A stretch of 64,000 nucleotides of DNA from Alteromonas sp. KC3 (GTDB taxonomy: Bacteria > Pseudomonadota > Gammaproteobacteria > Enterobacterales > Alteromonadaceae), in the NCBI RefSeq assembly GCF_016756315.1, contig NZ_AP024235.1, positions 1,302,001 to 1,366,000 of the forward strand. Reading direction: 5' to 3'. Of the stretch, positions 26,259-36,983 are shown piece after piece. The notes under the pieces were generated by a model that was not told where the DNA came from, made no database searches, and was given only the letters and a program-made list of their open reading frames with translations. A program made the translations under genes and the position numbers. The stretch's first letter is position 1. Every line of letters begins with the position of its first letter.

Positions 26259-27343
26259 GACTGCTTACCTCGACGTTGTCCGACATTTTTGCCGTATACG
26301 CGGGGGCGAGTGTAGTAGTCGATTAATGGTACGGCCATGTTCATGATAATGACGGCAAAGGCAACAGCGTCAGGATAGCCGCCAAATGTGCGGATAATAA
26401 CCACCCAAAAACCAATAGCGGCACCAAAGATAATACGTCCCTTTGGCGTAGTAGAAGCTGACACGGGATCGGTAGCGATGAAAAACGCTCCCACCATGAC
26501 GGCGCCATTAAATAAATGGTAAAGTGGTGATGCGTAATAATCGGCATCTAAAAGATGTAGTAGCGTGGCACAAATCAACACGCTAATGAGCATGCCGCCA
26601 GGAATATGCCAATTGATCACTTTCGTTTTCCACAAGAAGAGACCACCTAAAAGATAAGCTGCACTTACTACGCCCCAACCTGCACCCGCTGCTTCAAAAA
26701 TACCACCGTCAAATATGGGGTTCGACAACGATTCGCTATAGGTAACACCTTGAGTAAGGTTGGTTTTCAATGTATCAAGCGGCGTTGCCATAGTTACGCC
26801 ATCAGCAATTGTTTTTAACTGAGTTACATCGTATCCGCTGGTGGTAAATCCAGAAAAAATCAGCGAAAAGGAATCAAGAAATGTTGGCGTAATCGCCGCA
26901 TGAGTAGTGGGTGGTAGCCACAAACTCATTGCACCAGGGAATGATATTAACAACACCACATAAGCCACCATAGCTGGGTTGAAAATATTAAACCCCAAAC
27001 CGCCGTATAATTGTTTAGCTACCGCGATAGCAAAAAATACGCCTATTACCGTCATCCACCATGGCAACGTTGGGGGGATACTTATCGCAATAAGCAATGC
27101 AGTTAATACTGCGCTGTAATCCGTTAATGTGCGTTCAATAGGACGCTTTCTCACAAAAAGAATTATACCTTCGATGACCAGAGCACTTGCCACCGCAAGT
27201 ACTGCTTGAATTAGCACGCCCCAGCCAAAATAATATGCTTGCGCGACTATGCCTGGGATCATCGCATAAACAACCATGCGCATTACTTGTCCTGTATCGC
27301 GCTTAACCCTTTGGTGCGGTGAGCTTGATAGACTTAACTTCAT
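26255..27343 (-). CDS. rsxD: RsxD/RnfD membrane subunit
   Basis: A 362-residue multi-helix membrane subunit with conserved [17 protein letters not shown] and [11 protein letters not shown] blocks. The region [15 protein letters not shown] corresponds to the RnfD flavin-attachment segment with its Thr. About ten hydrophobic helices are visible. The gene starts at ATG 27343, sharing one base with the rsxC stop, so translation is probably coupled. Confidence 0.95.
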   Translation of the reverse strand: MKLSLSSSPHQRVKRDTGQVMRMVVYAMIPGIVAQAYYFGWGVLIQAVLAVASALVIEGIILFVRKRPIERTLTDYSAVLTALLIAISIPPTLPWWMTVIGVFFAIAVAKQLYGGLGFNIFNPAMVAYVVLLISFPGAMSLWLPPTTHAAITPTFLDSFSLIFSGFTTSGYDVTQLKTIADGVTMATPLDTLKTNLTQGVTYSESLSNPIFDGGIFEAAGAGWGVVSAAYLLGGLFLWKTKVINWHIPGGMLISVLICATLLHLLDADYYASPLYHLFNGAVMVGAFFIATDPVSASTTPKGRIIFGAAIGFWVVIIRTFGGYPDAVAFAVIIMNMAVPLIDYYTRPRVYGKNVGQRRGKQS

Positions 27344-29799
27344 CAGGATTCATTCTCTCTTTCTGCAGCCGCTTTTTTTGCCTTCGCTTTTGCAACGGCA
27401 GCCGCAATGCGGGCCTTTTTCTCATCAGCAGGTGCGCTAGGTGATGTGGAGGCGCTACTGGATATTGACGTTTGAGCATCAGCGTCGAGTTGCTCAGATG
27501 AGTCTGAAGCCTGAACTGCTGATTCACTCCCTATTTGCTGAGCGGCTTTCTTGGCTTTTGCCTTTGCTACTGCTGCTGCTATTCGTGCTTTCTTCTCGTC
27601 AACTTCGCTGTCTGTGCCATTAGTATCAGGGGCATCGTGACGAGCATTAGTTTGTTCTTGTGCTGCCTTTTTCGCTTTGGCTTTCGCCACCGCGGCAGCA
27701 ATTCTTGCTTTTTTCTCATCTTGCGCTGATGTGCTATCTGTTGCATCACTTGTTGCTGTGTTATCGGTCAGCACGTTTTCAGATACAGCAGGTTGTTCAG
27801 CGCTTGCTTGTGATGCTTTTTTGGCTTTAGCTCTAGCGATAGCCGCAGCGATTTTGGCTTTCTTATCATCTTGTTCAGTGCTTTGTACTTCCACAGCACT
27901 TGAGCTGTTATCAGCAGAATCATGAGTCGGCACATTGGCATCGCTAGCTTTAGCTGCTTTCTTTGCTTTTGCTCTGGCGATAGCTGCAGCAACCTTGGCT
28001 TTTCTATCATCAGGTTCACCGCTGGGCACTGCTGAATCTATTGTGTTGTTATCAGTGGATTCACTTGATGTTAAATTCGCATCATTGGCTTTAGCTGCTT
28101 TCTTTGCTTTTGCTCTGGCGATAGCAGCGGCAACTTGAGCCTTTTTGTCATCTTGAGCTGCGTCTGCCGGTGCTGTCTGAGAATCGTTTGTTTGAGCTTG
28201 GAGTGCGGCTTTCTTTGCTTTCGCTCTTGCTAGCGCCGCAGCGACCTTGTCTTTTGCTTCGTTGGTGGAAGATTCTGATGGCGCTTCGCCAGTTACACGT
28301 TGCTCTTTGGCTTTGTTAGCGGCCAATCGCGCCTCTTTAGCCTTTCTGTGTTTTTCTTCTCGCTCGCGTTTTTCGCGCTCTAAACGTTCTTTGCGCGCTT
28401 CAAAACGTTGTTTCGCTTTCTCTGCTTTGTTTTTCTCATCTCGCTGCAAGCGAATTTCGGCTTTAGCTTGGCGATAGTAGTGCACAAGCGGAATTTCACT
28501 TGGGCACACGTATGCACAAGCCCCACATTCGATACAATCAAATAAGTCGTATTCTTCAGCTTTGTCGTACTCTTTAGCTTTCGCATGCCAAAACATTTGT
28601 TGCGGCAGCAAAGAAGCCGGGCACGCGTCGGCGCACGCGCTGCATCGAATACATGGGCGCTCTGCATTGTCATCAACAAGCTCTTTTTTACTTGGAACCA
28701 GCAAACAGTTTGTCGTTTTTACCACTGGAATGGTGGCATCTGACAGGGTAAAGCCCATCATAGGACCGCCCATAATAACCTTGGGAGCTGTCTGTTTTTT
28801 CGGGTTATATTGCGCTTCGTTTAGTAGGTGAGAGACCGGTGTACCTAATAGTGCTTTAAAATTACACGGCGACTCAACAGCTTCACCGGTAACAGTAACT
28901 ACGCGTTCAATCAGTGGCTTACCATTTAAAATTGCGTCTGCAATGGCGAAGCAAGTGCCCACGTTAAACATCATCACCCCAACATCTGCGGGTAACCCGT
29001 TTCTCGGTACTTCTCGCCCGGTTAATACCTGAATTAACTGTTTTTCACCGCCAGCAGGATATTTGGTTTCTACGCTGACTACGCGGTATTCCTTTTTGTC
29101 CTCACAGGCAATATTCAGTGCTTCAAATGCTTCTGGTTTATTGTCTTCAATGGCAACTACGACGGCTTTAGGACCTATGAGGTGCGTAAGAATATCGAGT
29201 CCTTGTCTTATCTGCCATGCAAATTCGCGCATCAGCCGATCGTCAGAGGTGATATATGGCTCGCACTCAATGCCATTTAGAATAAGGAACTCAACAGGCT
29301 TAGACGTCGACGTTTTGATGTGCGTAGGAAAGCCTGCGCCGCCCATTCCGGAAATACCCGCTTGGCAAATCATTTCAATAATTTTGCTTTTCTCTACCTC
29401 TGTATAATTTGAAAGAGGAGAAAGATCGCACCATGTTTCTCTGCCATCGGGTTTAATGCTGACACACATCTCGGTCAAACCGCTGGGGTGAGCTACGACA
29501 TGAGGCGCAATAGCCACAACTTTTCCAGAGGTGGGCGCATGCACTGGAACAGAAAATGGCGACGAACTCTGTGACAATACCTGCCCTTTTAGTACGTGGT
29601 CGCCAACTTCTACGCAGCAAATTCCGTCTGAGCCGATGTGCTGACGAAGTGGTATCACCAACAAGGCCGGTAGAGAAGGCTGCTTTATTGGTGTTGTATT
29701 GGAAAGTGCCTTCTTGTCATCCGGGTGTACACCGCCAGGAAACGTGTACATTTTCCCAGAGTTCAGGTTTTCTATAATTGAATCAAAACTTGGATACAT
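27343..29799 (-). CDS. rsxC: RsxC/RnfC with long Lys/Ala repeat tail
   Basis: An 818-residue peripheral subunit; ATG 29799 is used, though GTG 29802 is directly before it. The N-terminal part has the NADH/FMN-binding RnfC core ([14 protein letters not shown], about residue 152; [16 protein letters not shown], about 174). Two [4Fe-4S] motifs follow, [12 protein letters not shown] (about 380) and [12 protein letters not shown] (about 419). From about residue 515 onward lie seven copies of a Lys/Ala repeat of the type [18 protein letters not shown]. RnfC is often extended in this way, but seven copies is long. The complex couples electron flow with ion gradients and keeps SoxR reduced in E. coli. 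Confidence 0.95.
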   Translation of the reverse strand: MYPSFDSIIENLNSGKMYTFPGGVHPDDKKALSNTTPIKQPSLPALLVIPLRQHIGSDGICCVEVGDHVLKGQVLSQSSSPFSVPVHAPTSGKVVAIAPHVVAHPSGLTEMCVSIKPDGRETWCDLSPLSNYTEVEKSKIIEMICQAGISGMGGAGFPTHIKTSTSKPVEFLILNGIECEPYITSDDRLMREFAWQIRQGLDILTHLIGPKAVVVAIEDNKPEAFEALNIACEDKKEYRVVSVETKYPAGGEKQLIQVLTGREVPRNGLPADVGVMMFNVGTCFAIADAILNGKPLIERVVTVTGEAVESPCNFKALLGTPVSHLLNEAQYNPKKQTAPKVIMGGPMMGFTLSDATIPVVKTTNCLLVPSKKELVDDNAERPCIRCSACADACPASLLPQQMFWHAKAKEYDKAEEYDLFDCIECGACAYVCPSEIPLVHYYRQAKAEIRLQRDEKNKAEKAKQRFEARKERLEREKREREEKHRKAKEARLAANKAKEQRVTGEAPSESSTNEAKDKVAAALARAKAKKAALQAQTNDSQTAPADAAQDDKKAQVAAAIARAKAKKAAKANDANLTSSESTDNNTIDSAVPSGEPDDRKAKVAAAIARAKAKKAAKASDANVPTHDSADNSSSAVEVQSTEQDDKKAKIAAAIARAKAKKASQASAEQPAVSENVLTDNTATSDATDSTSAQDEKKARIAAAVAKAKAKKAAQEQTNARHDAPDTNGTDSEVDEKKARIAAAVAKAKAKKAAQQIGSESAVQASDSSEQLDADAQTSISSSASTSPSAPADEKKARIAAAVAKAKAKKAAAERENES
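27361..28252 (-). repeat. Seven degenerate repeats inside rsxC
   Basis: Seven copies of a 20-residue-type unit (variants of [20 protein letters not shown]) are separated by variable acidic/Ser/Thr-rich linkers of about 15-35 residues. The units are similar in protein and DNA but not identical, so this is an expanded, partly diverged repeat rather than a perfect tandem array. Confidence 0.8.
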
Positions 29800-29804
29800 C
29801 ACAA

Positions 29805-30386
29805 TTAAGATACCATTTTCACTGGGATATCACCTTTGGGAGATGACGAAAAATCCCATTTCCACGTAGACGTGGTTTGAACGATAGGAACCATATCAAT
29901 ACAGTCGACAGGGCAGGGGTCTACGCACAGATCGCAACCAGTACATTCATCGGTAATGACCGTGTGCATGTGTTTAGCTGCGCCTAAAATAGCGTCAACT
30001 GGACAAGCTTGAATACATTTAGTGCACCCAATGCATTCATCCTCGCGAATAAACGCGACTTTTTTTACATCTTCTTCGCCATGCGCAGCATCAAGAGGTT
30101 TAGGCTCCACGCCCATTAAATCAGCTAACTTTTTAATTGTAGCCTCGCCACCTGGGGGGCATTTATTGATATCGTCGCCATTAGCGATAGCTTCGGCATA
30201 AGGTTTACACCCGGGGTAACCACACTGACCACACTGAGTTTGGGGAAGAACAGCGTCAATTTGTTCAACGAGAGGGTCTCCCTCAACTTTAAAGCGAATG
30301 CTGGCGTATCCTAAAACTAGACCAAAGCCGAGCGCTAAAACACCGATTGCAATTACGGCAAAAATGATTGCTGTAGATACTGTCAT
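29805..30386 (-). CDS. rsxB: RsxB/RnfB iron-sulfur subunit
   Basis: A 193-residue subunit with an N-terminal membrane helix, an Fe-S domain with [16 protein letters not shown] (about residue 51), and two ferredoxin-type [4Fe-4S] motifs: [15 protein letters not shown] (about 117) and [15 protein letters not shown] (about 147). It distributes electrons within the complex. Its ATG overlaps the rsxA stop by one base. Confidence 0.95.
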   Translation of the reverse strand: MTVSTAIIFAVIAIGVLALGFGLVLGYASIRFKVEGDPLVEQIDAVLPQTQCGQCGYPGCKPYAEAIANGDDINKCPPGGEATIKKLADLMGVEPKPLDAAHGEEDVKKVAFIREDECIGCTKCIQACPVDAILGAAKHMHTVITDECTGCDLCVDPCPVDCIDMVPIVQTTSTWKWDFSSSPKGDIPVKMVS

Positions 30387-30967
30387 TAGAATTTCACCAA
30401 CCCACTGAATCCCATAAACGCCAATGACATTAATCCTGCTGTTATCATTGCTATTGAAGCTCCTTTAAATGGGGTAGGAACATCAGCGGCTGCCAACCTT
30501 TCTCGCATTGCTGCAAAAAGTATGAGTACTAATGAAAAACCAACCGCGGCGCCAAACCCGTAAATGAGGCTCTCTATAAAATTGTGCTGCTCAGTTAAGT
30601 TTAGAAGCGCTACACCCAATACGGCACAGTTAGTGGTAATAAGTGGCAGGAAAATACCGAGTAGTCGGTAAAGCGTAGGACTGGTTTTATGCACGACCAT
30701 CTCTGTAAACTGCACGACAACGGCAATCACCAGAATAAAAGCAAGCGTACGTAAGTAGCCTATGCCCAAAGGGGCGAGTAAATAAGTTTCGACAAGGTAA
30801 CTGGATGCAGAGGCGAGGGTAAGCACGAATGTGGTTGCCATAGACATACCCATAGCCGTTTCGAGCTTACTAGAGACTCCCATGAAAGGGCACAAACCAA
30901 GAAACTTCACCAAAACGAAGTTATTTACCAGTACTGTACCAATCAATAATAGTAAAAATTCAGTCAT
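30386..30967 (-). CDS. rsxA: RsxA/RnfA membrane subunit
   Basis: A 193-residue integral membrane subunit with about six helices, showing [15 protein letters not shown] and [16 protein letters not shown]; the two Cys are cluster ligands with RsxE. It is the first gene of rsxABCDGE-nth. The leader contains a small AATTCC/GGAATT hairpin (30977-30993) that overlaps the GAGGG sequence, so ribosome access may be limited. Promoter elements were not clear. Confidence 0.95.
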   Translation of the reverse strand: MTEFLLLLIGTVLVNNFVLVKFLGLCPFMGVSSKLETAMGMSMATTFVLTLASASSYLVETYLLAPLGIGYLRTLAFILVIAVVVQFTEMVVHKTSPTLYRLLGIFLPLITTNCAVLGVALLNLTEQHNFIESLIYGFGAAVGFSLVLILFAAMRERLAAADVPTPFKGASIAMITAGLMSLAFMGFSGLVKF

Positions 30968-31182
30968 GAATTACGCAATTCCCTCAAGGAATTTAACGGG
31001 GAAACACTACTGTTTATATATGTAGGCAAAATCCCGCGAATTAAAAAAAAGAAATATGCCGCTATTATCCCTTTTTAGTAGGGGATTAACAACTTGATTG
31101 AATTAGGGATATTTAATTAAAAACGAAAAATATAAGGGAAGATAGAGATATGTAACTATGAGAAAGTCTAGAGCCAACTAAG

Positions 31183-31259
31183 TGGCTCCCCCTCCCCGAC
31201 TCGAACGGGGGACCTGCGGATTAACAGTCCGTCGCTCTAACCAACTGAGCTAAGGGGGA
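31183..31259 (-). tRNA. tRNA-Asn (GTT), second copy
   Basis: The 77-nt gene folds as a standard cloverleaf on the minus strand. The acceptor stem TCCCCCT/AGGGGGA and an encoded CCA end are present. The D arm has GCTCAGTTGGTTAGAGC, the anticodon GTT is in CTGTTAA, and the T loop is GTTCGAGTC. It is identical to the copy at 31286-31362. Confidence 0.97.
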
Positions 31260-31285
31260 ATCGACACCTAAGTTGTTGCTGAAGT

Positions 31286-31362
31286 TGGCTCCCCCTCCCC
31301 GACTCGAACGGGGGACCTGCGGATTAACAGTCCGTCGCTCTAACCAACTGAGCTAAGGGGGA
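31286..31362 (-). tRNA. tRNA-Asn (GTT), first copy
   Basis: The 77-nt gene is identical to the downstream copy, with acceptor TCCCCCT/AGGGGGA, anticodon GTT and encoded CCA. The 26-bp spacer between copies suggests one primary transcript processed from a single promoter. Confidence 0.97.
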
Positions 31363-31383
31363 CCTGTGCTTCAACGGAGGCGA

Positions 31384-31412
31384 ATATTAAAGAGGTAGTT
31401 AGTTGCTGTCAA
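31384..31412 (-). promoter_or_regulatory. tRNA-Asn sigma-70 promoter
   Basis: On the minus strand TTGACA (-35, complement of 31407-31412) and TAATAT (-10, complement of 31384-31389) have the ideal 17-bp spacing. The GC-rich stretch downstream of the -10 element (TCGCCTCC) is the sort of discriminator expected for stringently controlled stable RNA genes. Confidence 0.85.
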
Positions 31413-31642
31413 CAACATAAATGAAATAATTGTGCTGACTGCGCAAAAAATAGCTTTTTAGCGCTTTTGTGCTCAATTTGTCATCAAAAAGACAAAAGTG
31501 ATGGTTAATATGTACGCAACTCACTTACTTTCGCTTGTAAAAGGATAATGTGACCAATAGTGAATACCATTTATGTGCCTACTCTTTTTATATCTCGCAT
31601 GATGTTTCTACTATAACAAAATAGAATAAAAAAAAGCTTTGA

Positions 31643-31660
31643 TACTGGTATTATGTACAG
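31643..31660. promoter_or_regulatory. LexA-like site (CTG-N10-CAG)
   Basis: TACTGGTATTATGTACAG has the LexA half-site spacing CTG-N10-CAG with one deviation in the CTGT half. It lies about 720 bp upstream of the MATE-uvrB unit, which is far for direct control, so support is weak. Confidence 0.3.
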
Positions 31661-31765
31661 GCTTTAATAAATCTGTAACCTGTACCTACGTAATAAAAGG
31701 TTAGTCACCACTTACGTCTTTTTTTTTAAACGAGTCACAACATCGCGCCAAATATGGTCTAGCGT

Positions 31766-31793
31766 TAGTTATCCACTAAATCTGTGGATAACT
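31766..31793. promoter_or_regulatory. Inverted DnaA-box pair
   Basis: TTATCCACT on the plus strand (31769-31777) and TTATCCACA on the minus strand (31783-31791) are arranged head to head; the second matches the high-affinity 9-mer TTATCCACA. Together they form a 10-bp inverted repeat. DnaA binding is inferred, not shown. Confidence 0.45.
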
Positions 31794-32379
31794 ATGTTGA
31801 TAGCTTGGCAAGTTGGGAATGTTGTACGCGATCACTATTGGTATGATCATCATCACATTGTTGCCGATGTTGGTATTTATCCAATTTAAACAGGTGGTTA
31901 TGTGTTGTTTTGTGATCGGAAGTGTTGATCGAAATTGATCGGTTGAACAAAAAGTAGCTTGTGTGTTAATTCAACGAATGATTAAAAGCTACGCAAAAAA
32001 ATCCGCGTTATTTCTCAGTATGTTACATTGTGTTAACAATTTTGGCGGTGAATTGCTCAACGGTTGTGAATAGCGAAATAACCTTAAGTAGCTACTTTGA
32101 GATTAGTAAAACTGAAACAGATTAGAAATTTAACTGTAATGTGAACAGTCATCACAGTTCAGTGCAATAGCAGCGTAAAAACATTACTTTATGCAGTGTT
32201 CATAGTAAAGCAGGCTTATTCTTGGTTTTTGTAGAAAACTCTTCGTCGCATAAGCGATAATGCTAACCAGTGCCCTCATCCATTGTTTAGTTTATCGAAT
32301 ACACATAGCCAAGTGAGGTGCACTCTTTTACACTTTGCTATTCTCCATTTTTCATGCCGCATACAACGCTGAGGCTTAA

Positions 32380-33765
32380 GTGAATAAAAGTACTACACAA
32401 AAACACGCTTCTGATTTACTTCAAGGAGATATTGGCGCAACGCTTAAACGAATGACAATACCCATGATTTTAGGCATGGTTATGATGATGAGCTTTGGCC
32501 TTATTGATACTTTCTTTGTTAGTTTATTGGGCACTGACCCTCTCGCGGCGATAAGTTTTACGTTTCCAGTGACCTTTACGGTTATTAGCTTAAATATAGG
32601 TTTGGGCATTGGAACATCAGCAATTATTGGGAAATTACAAGGAAGTAAAGCACTCGAAAAGTCGCAGCTGTATGCATCCGGTTCACTCATGCTTTCGGTA
32701 CTATTGGTGGGCACGCTTGCTATAATTGGTTTCGTTTCAATCGAGCCTGTATTTAAGCTTCTCAACGCCTCTGAACGATTGATGCCTTATATCTCTGACT
32801 ATATGGGGCTGTGGTATTTGTCGAGTATATTCCTTGCAATGCCAATGGTAGGTAATAGCGTACTTAGAGCGTGCGGTGACACACGCACGCCAAGTATAGT
32901 GATGGCTGCAGGTGGTGGACTAAACGCATTACTCGACCCCATCTTTATTTTTGGTTTAGGTCCTATTCCCGCAATGGGAATAAAAGGCGCAGCATTAGCT
33001 ACCTTTATTGCTTGGGTGGTAGGAGCGATGTGGATCCTCTATATTCTTGCGATACGCAGAAAGCTTATGTTGCCACGACTGCTCACCATTGGTGAATTGA
33101 GGGAAAGTAGTAGAGAAATTTTAAAAATTGGTCTTCCTGCAGCAGGCGCTAACATGCTCACGCCAGTGGCTGGTGGTGTAATGACAGCTGTAGTTGCCAG
33201 CTACGGCGCAGAAGCTGTCGCGGCTTGGGGCGTGGGCAATCGAATGGAATCTATTGCCAGTATTGTTGTGTTGGCCTTGTCCATGACATTGCCTCCTTTT
33301 ATCAGTCAGAATGTTGGCGCGATGCAAGTTGAACGCGTGAAAAAGGCGTACTCTTTAACCCTTAAGTTTGTGCTTGTTTGGCAGTTAATTATCTTTCTTG
33401 TTATGTGGTCCATGTCGAGCTGGATAGCCGTGGCATTTGCTAATGAAGCAGAAGTCAGTGTACTTATTCAGCTTTTCTTAATGATTGTACCCCTAGGTTA
33501 TGGCATGCAAGGCATCATCATTCTAACGAATTCATCGTTAAACGCGATGCACCGTCCCATGACAGCGTTGGTACTTAGTGTCATCCGACTTTTTGTTTTT
33601 TTCGTACCCATCAGCATTGTGGGTAGCATGCTTTTCGGTTTAAAAGGCCTTTTTGCAGGTAATGTTATCGCTAATGTCGTTATGGCAAGTATTTCGTTTG
33701 TTGTATTTAAACGCGCGATTGCGCAGTTTGAGTCCGATAATGCGGTTTTAAATAAGGTTGTTTAG
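32380..33765 (+). CDS. MATE family efflux transporter
   Basis: A 461-residue multidrug and toxin extrusion family transporter with two MatE domains and about twelve helices. Landmarks include GDIGATLKRMTIPMILGM at the start, the DTFFVSLLGTDPLAAI first-helix region, and ACGDTRTPSIVMAAGGGLNA near residue 165. The start is GTG 32380, with GAGG 5 nt upstream. Such proteins exchange cations and drugs across the inner membrane. The stop codon directly abuts the uvrB ATG, so the two are probably co-transcribed. The substrate is unknown. Confidence 0.9.
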   Translation: MNKSTTQKHASDLLQGDIGATLKRMTIPMILGMVMMMSFGLIDTFFVSLLGTDPLAAISFTFPVTFTVISLNIGLGIGTSAIIGKLQGSKALEKSQLYASGSLMLSVLLVGTLAIIGFVSIEPVFKLLNASERLMPYISDYMGLWYLSSIFLAMPMVGNSVLRACGDTRTPSIVMAAGGGLNALLDPIFIFGLGPIPAMGIKGAALATFIAWVVGAMWILYILAIRRKLMLPRLLTIGELRESSREILKIGLPAAGANMLTPVAGGVMTAVVASYGAEAVAAWGVGNRMESIASIVVLALSMTLPPFISQNVGAMQVERVKKAYSLTLKFVLVWQLIIFLVMWSMSSWIAVAFANEAEVSVLIQLFLMIVPLGYGMQGIIILTNSSLNAMHRPMTALVLSVIRLFVFFVPISIVGSMLFGLKGLFAGNVIANVVMASISFVVFKRAIAQFESDNAVLNKVV

Positions 33766-35781
33766 ATGAGTAGAGGATTCGAACTACATTCGAAGTATAA
33801 ACCTGCTGGTGATCAGCCCGCAGCTATAGAGGCCCTTGTAGATGGGTTAGATAGCGGTTTGGCCGGGCAGACGTTGCTGGGTGTTACGGGGTCAGGTAAA
33901 ACTTTTACCATGGCCAACGTTATCAATGAAGTTCAGCGTCCGACCCTTATTTTGGCGCACAATAAAACGCTAGCAGCGCAGTTGTATGGTGAAATGAAAG
34001 AGTTCTTTCCCAACAATGCGGTCGAATATTTTGTGTCGTACTACGACTATTACCAGCCTGAAGCCTATGTTCCAAGCACTGATACGTTTATTGAAAAAGA
34101 TGCATCGATAAACGATCACATCGAGCAAATGCGTCTTTCTGCGACAAAGGCACTAATGGAAAGGCGCGACGTTGTTATTGTCGCCAGTGTTTCAGCCATT
34201 TATGGCTTGGGCGACCCAGAATCGTACATGAAAATGCTTCTTCATCTTCGCCAAGGCGACACGATGGATCAGCGAGATATTCTTAGACGACTTGCTGAAT
34301 TACAGTATAAGCGTAACGACTTGGCCTTTGAGCGAGGTACGTTCCGTGTGCGTGGCGATGTAATAGATATATTCCCTGCGGATTCTGAAAAGCAGGCGGT
34401 AAGGGTTGAATTGTTTGATGATGAAATCGATAAAATAAGCCTATTCGATCCGCTTACAGGGGCTGTAGATAAATCAGTTATTCGCGCAACAGTATTCCCT
34501 AAAACCCATTACGTGACACCACGTGAGAAAATCCTAAATGCTATTGAGCATATTAAAGATGAGCTTGGTGAGCGTAAAAAGCAGTTACAAGAAGCCAATA
34601 AGCTCATAGAAGAACAGCGTATTTCTCAACGCACGCAGTTTGATATCGAAATGATGATGGAGCTGGGATACTGTTCAGGAATCGAAAATTATTCACGCTA
34701 TTTGTCAGGCCGTGCGCCTGGTGAACCACCACCAACGCTTCTTGATTACTTTCCTGCAGATGGCTTGATGTTCATTGATGAGTCTCATGTGACCGTATCG
34801 CAAATAGGCGCCATGTATCGCGGAGACCGGTCACGCAAAGAAACACTGGTGGAGTTTGGCTTCAGATTGCCTTCAGCGCTGGATAATCGACCGCTAAAAT
34901 TTGAAGAGTTTGAGCAGATTTGTCCCCAAACCATTTATGTATCTGCAACCCCAGGTGACTATGAGCTGGAAAAGACCGATGGAGAAATTGTAGAACAAGT
35001 GGTACGTCCTACCGGACTACTTGATCCCATTATCGAAGTTAGACCTGTCGCTACACAGGTTGATGATGTGCTCTCAGAAATCCAAAAACGCGTTGAACTA
35101 GATGAAAGGGTACTGATTACTACGTTGACCAAACGTATGGCTGAAGATTTAAGTGAATACTTAAATGAGCACGGCGTCAAAGTGCGATACTTACATTCGG
35201 ATATCGATACTGTTGAACGAATCGAAATCATTAGAGATTTGAGGCTTGGTAAATTTGATGTGTTAGTAGGCATTAACTTACTTCGAGAAGGTTTAGATAT
35301 GCCAGAGGTGTCCCTCGTGGCAATTTTAGATGCTGACAAAGAAGGTTTTTTGCGTGCTGAGCGCTCACTTATACAGACAATAGGCCGTGCTGCTCGACAT
35401 GTGAACGGAAAGGCGATTTTGTATGCTGACTCTATTACAAAGTCGATGAAAAAAGCCATGGACGAAACTGACCGACGCAGAGAAAAACAAATTGCGCACA
35501 ATAAGGCAAACAATATAACGCCGATGCGCCTTAACAAGCCCATCACTGATATTATGGACTTAGGCGATAGTGCACACCCGGCTTCTGGCAAGGTGAAATT
35601 GCGTAAAGTTGAAGAGAAGAAGAAACAGCAAAAAGCGGCAAGTGCCACGGAAATTATGGATCAGATAGCTGAGCTAGAAAAACAAATGTTCGAATATGCG
35701 AGGGAGCTTGAGTTCGAAAAAGCGGCGTCGTTAAGAGACGATATTGAAGCACTGCGTAAGCAAGTGGTGACGCTTTCATAG
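33766..35781 (+). CDS. uvrB: UvrB, excinuclease ABC subunit B
   Basis: A 671-residue nucleotide-excision repair helicase, usual length. Walker A is [10 protein letters not shown] (about residue 39), the beta-hairpin is [12 protein letters not shown] (about 92), DESH is present near 338, and the [15 protein letters not shown] motif VI region lies near 540. The C-terminal UVR motif ([23 protein letters not shown]) is complete. It works with UvrA and UvrC on damaged DNA. It starts immediately at the end of the MATE gene, so expression depends on the upstream promoter. Confidence 0.98.
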   Translation: MSRGFELHSKYKPAGDQPAAIEALVDGLDSGLAGQTLLGVTGSGKTFTMANVINEVQRPTLILAHNKTLAAQLYGEMKEFFPNNAVEYFVSYYDYYQPEAYVPSTDTFIEKDASINDHIEQMRLSATKALMERRDVVIVASVSAIYGLGDPESYMKMLLHLRQGDTMDQRDILRRLAELQYKRNDLAFERGTFRVRGDVIDIFPADSEKQAVRVELFDDEIDKISLFDPLTGAVDKSVIRATVFPKTHYVTPREKILNAIEHIKDELGERKKQLQEANKLIEEQRISQRTQFDIEMMMELGYCSGIENYSRYLSGRAPGEPPPTLLDYFPADGLMFIDESHVTVSQIGAMYRGDRSRKETLVEFGFRLPSALDNRPLKFEEFEQICPQTIYVSATPGDYELEKTDGEIVEQVVRPTGLLDPIIEVRPVATQVDDVLSEIQKRVELDERVLITTLTKRMAEDLSEYLNEHGVKVRYLHSDIDTVERIEIIRDLRLGKFDVLVGINLLREGLDMPEVSLVAILDADKEGFLRAERSLIQTIGRAARHVNGKAILYADSITKSMKKAMDETDRRREKQIAHNKANNITPMRLNKPITDIMDLGDSAHPASGKVKLRKVEEKKKQQKAASATEIMDQIAELEKQMFEYARELEFEKAASLRDDIEALRKQVVTLS

Positions 35782-35814
35782 CGATGTTGTTTATTTGCTA
35801 TTGCATTTAAAAAT

Positions 35815-35849
35815 ACGAAAGCCTCCGGTGACTCACAGGGGGCTTTCGT
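35815..35849 (+). terminator. uvrB intrinsic terminator
   Basis: ACGAAAGCCTCC (35815-35826) pairs with GGGGGCTTTCGT (35838-35849) over 12 bp with one wobble, followed by TTTATTT. It lies about 34 bp after the uvrB stop. Confidence 0.8.
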
Positions 35850-36017
35850 TTATTTACAACTTTAGTATATAGCGCGATAACACAAAATTTGACCAATGCG
35901 TGAGTAAGTCTACAATTTTGAGATAAAAAGCAGTAATTTGTCGTTGTAATAGCACGGCTAGTTTCATATAGTGCTAGTTTGAGTATCGATAACTATACCT
36001 ATAAACAGGTGCTAAAT

Positions 36018-36944
36018 ATGCTTAATCGTCTTCAGGAATCAGATATAAAGCTATTGCGTGTTTTCTACGCTGTAGCGAGCTGCAACGGATTTACTGCGGC
36101 AGAGCCAGTGTTGCGTATGCAACGCCCAAATATTAGTGCAGCGATCAAAAAATTAGAAGAACGTTTAGATTTGGTCCTGTGCCACCGAGGTCGTGGTGGA
36201 TTTCAAATGACTAAAGAAGGTGAAGTGGTTTTCCAAGAAACCAAACGTATATTTAACGCTTTCGACAACTTTGTTTTCAATCTTAAATCGCTACACGACG
36301 ACTATTCAGGCCATATTACGTTAGTACTTATGGCAGGCCTTCCGCTTTCTATGCATTTAGCAGTGAGTAAAGCGGTCAAAAGTACTATGAAGAAGTTTGA
36401 TGATATTCACGTGAATATTCAAACTCGGTTATACAATGAGGTTGAGCATGTTGCCTTGTCAGGTGAATGTCACTTGGTCGTATCTACTTACGATATGGTC
36501 AAGCCAGAGTCAGTAACCTTCCATCCTATTGGTTTGAAAACACCTGGCCGCTTGTACTGTGCACCAACGCATCCGTTAGCGAAATACCGTGATACAGACC
36601 TGCCTGATAACGTAAAAATAGAAGATTACCCTGCTATTGGCATTTCAGGTTTGTCTTCGGCAAATTACATTGAAGACGAATCTCGATTGTCTATTCAAAC
36701 GTTTTCCGATTCCTATGATGCTGCGATGTCAGCCATTATGACTGGTGAATATGTTGGGTTGTTACCAGACTATATGGCAAAAGAGCAAGGTGCTGCGCTA
36801 GGGCTTGTTCCCATTGCAAAGGGAAGTTTGTTTAATTTTAGCCATGAATTATTTGTGATGAATGGAAAAAACACGCGCCTTAACCCAGTTCTGCGCCATT
36901 GTATAAAAGAGTTGAGCTACTTTATTTCTGAAAGCCAGAAATAA
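36018..36944 (+). CDS. LysR family transcriptional regulator
   Basis: A 308-residue LTTR from ATG 36018 (MLNRLQESDIKLLRVFYAVA). An alternative TTG at 35979 would add 13 residues. The N-terminal helix-turn-helix includes GFTAAEPVLRMQRPNISAAI (about 22-41), followed by the linker helix and a periplasmic-binding-like effector domain. The target is unknown. It is followed by a terminator and then two small membrane genes on the same strand, so those may or may not be its targets. Confidence 0.9.
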   Translation: MLNRLQESDIKLLRVFYAVASCNGFTAAEPVLRMQRPNISAAIKKLEERLDLVLCHRGRGGFQMTKEGEVVFQETKRIFNAFDNFVFNLKSLHDDYSGHITLVLMAGLPLSMHLAVSKAVKSTMKKFDDIHVNIQTRLYNEVEHVALSGECHLVVSTYDMVKPESVTFHPIGLKTPGRLYCAPTHPLAKYRDTDLPDNVKIEDYPAIGISGLSSANYIEDESRLSIQTFSDSYDAAMSAIMTGEYVGLLPDYMAKEQGAALGLVPIAKGSLFNFSHELFVMNGKNTRLNPVLRHCIKELSYFISESQK

Positions 36945-36983
36945 AACCTTTTCGATAAGCTCTACTATTAGTACGCACACTAC

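Larger units (their letters stand above)
31413..32379. other. Gene-free region of about 970 bp
   Basis: No gene was recognised on either strand. The region is AT-rich. It holds an inverted pair of DnaA-box-like 9-mers (31769-31777 and 31783-31791, within AGTTATCCAC...GTGGATAACT), a third TTATCCAAT at 31877-31885, and five GATC sites between 31830 and 31940. Three of these lie in TGATCGG/TGATCGA/TGATCGG repeats (31913-31942). A LexA-like site lies at 31643-31660. A palindrome AAGTAGCTACTT lies at 32096-32107. The last ~300 bp must carry the MATE-uvrB promoter. Confidence 0.6.

Noticed and set aside
27441..28138. Several hydrophobic, Ala/Phe-rich frames opposite rsxC
   Set aside because: They are the antisense image of the Lys/Ala repeats of rsxC, not genes.
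27361..28252. A CRISPR-like repeat array
   Set aside because: The repeats are in-frame protein repeats of rsxC with variable copies; no constant repeat/spacer structure.
31769..31942. Chromosomal replication origin
   Set aside because: DnaA-box-like sites and GATC motifs exist, but no dnaA, gidA or other origin neighbours are here; it is better read as a possible DnaA-binding or regulatory element.
34959..35648. A 229-codon open frame antisense to uvrB
   Set aside because: It is fully inside the uvrB coding region and has a low-complexity, Ser-rich translation; it is the mirror of a real gene.
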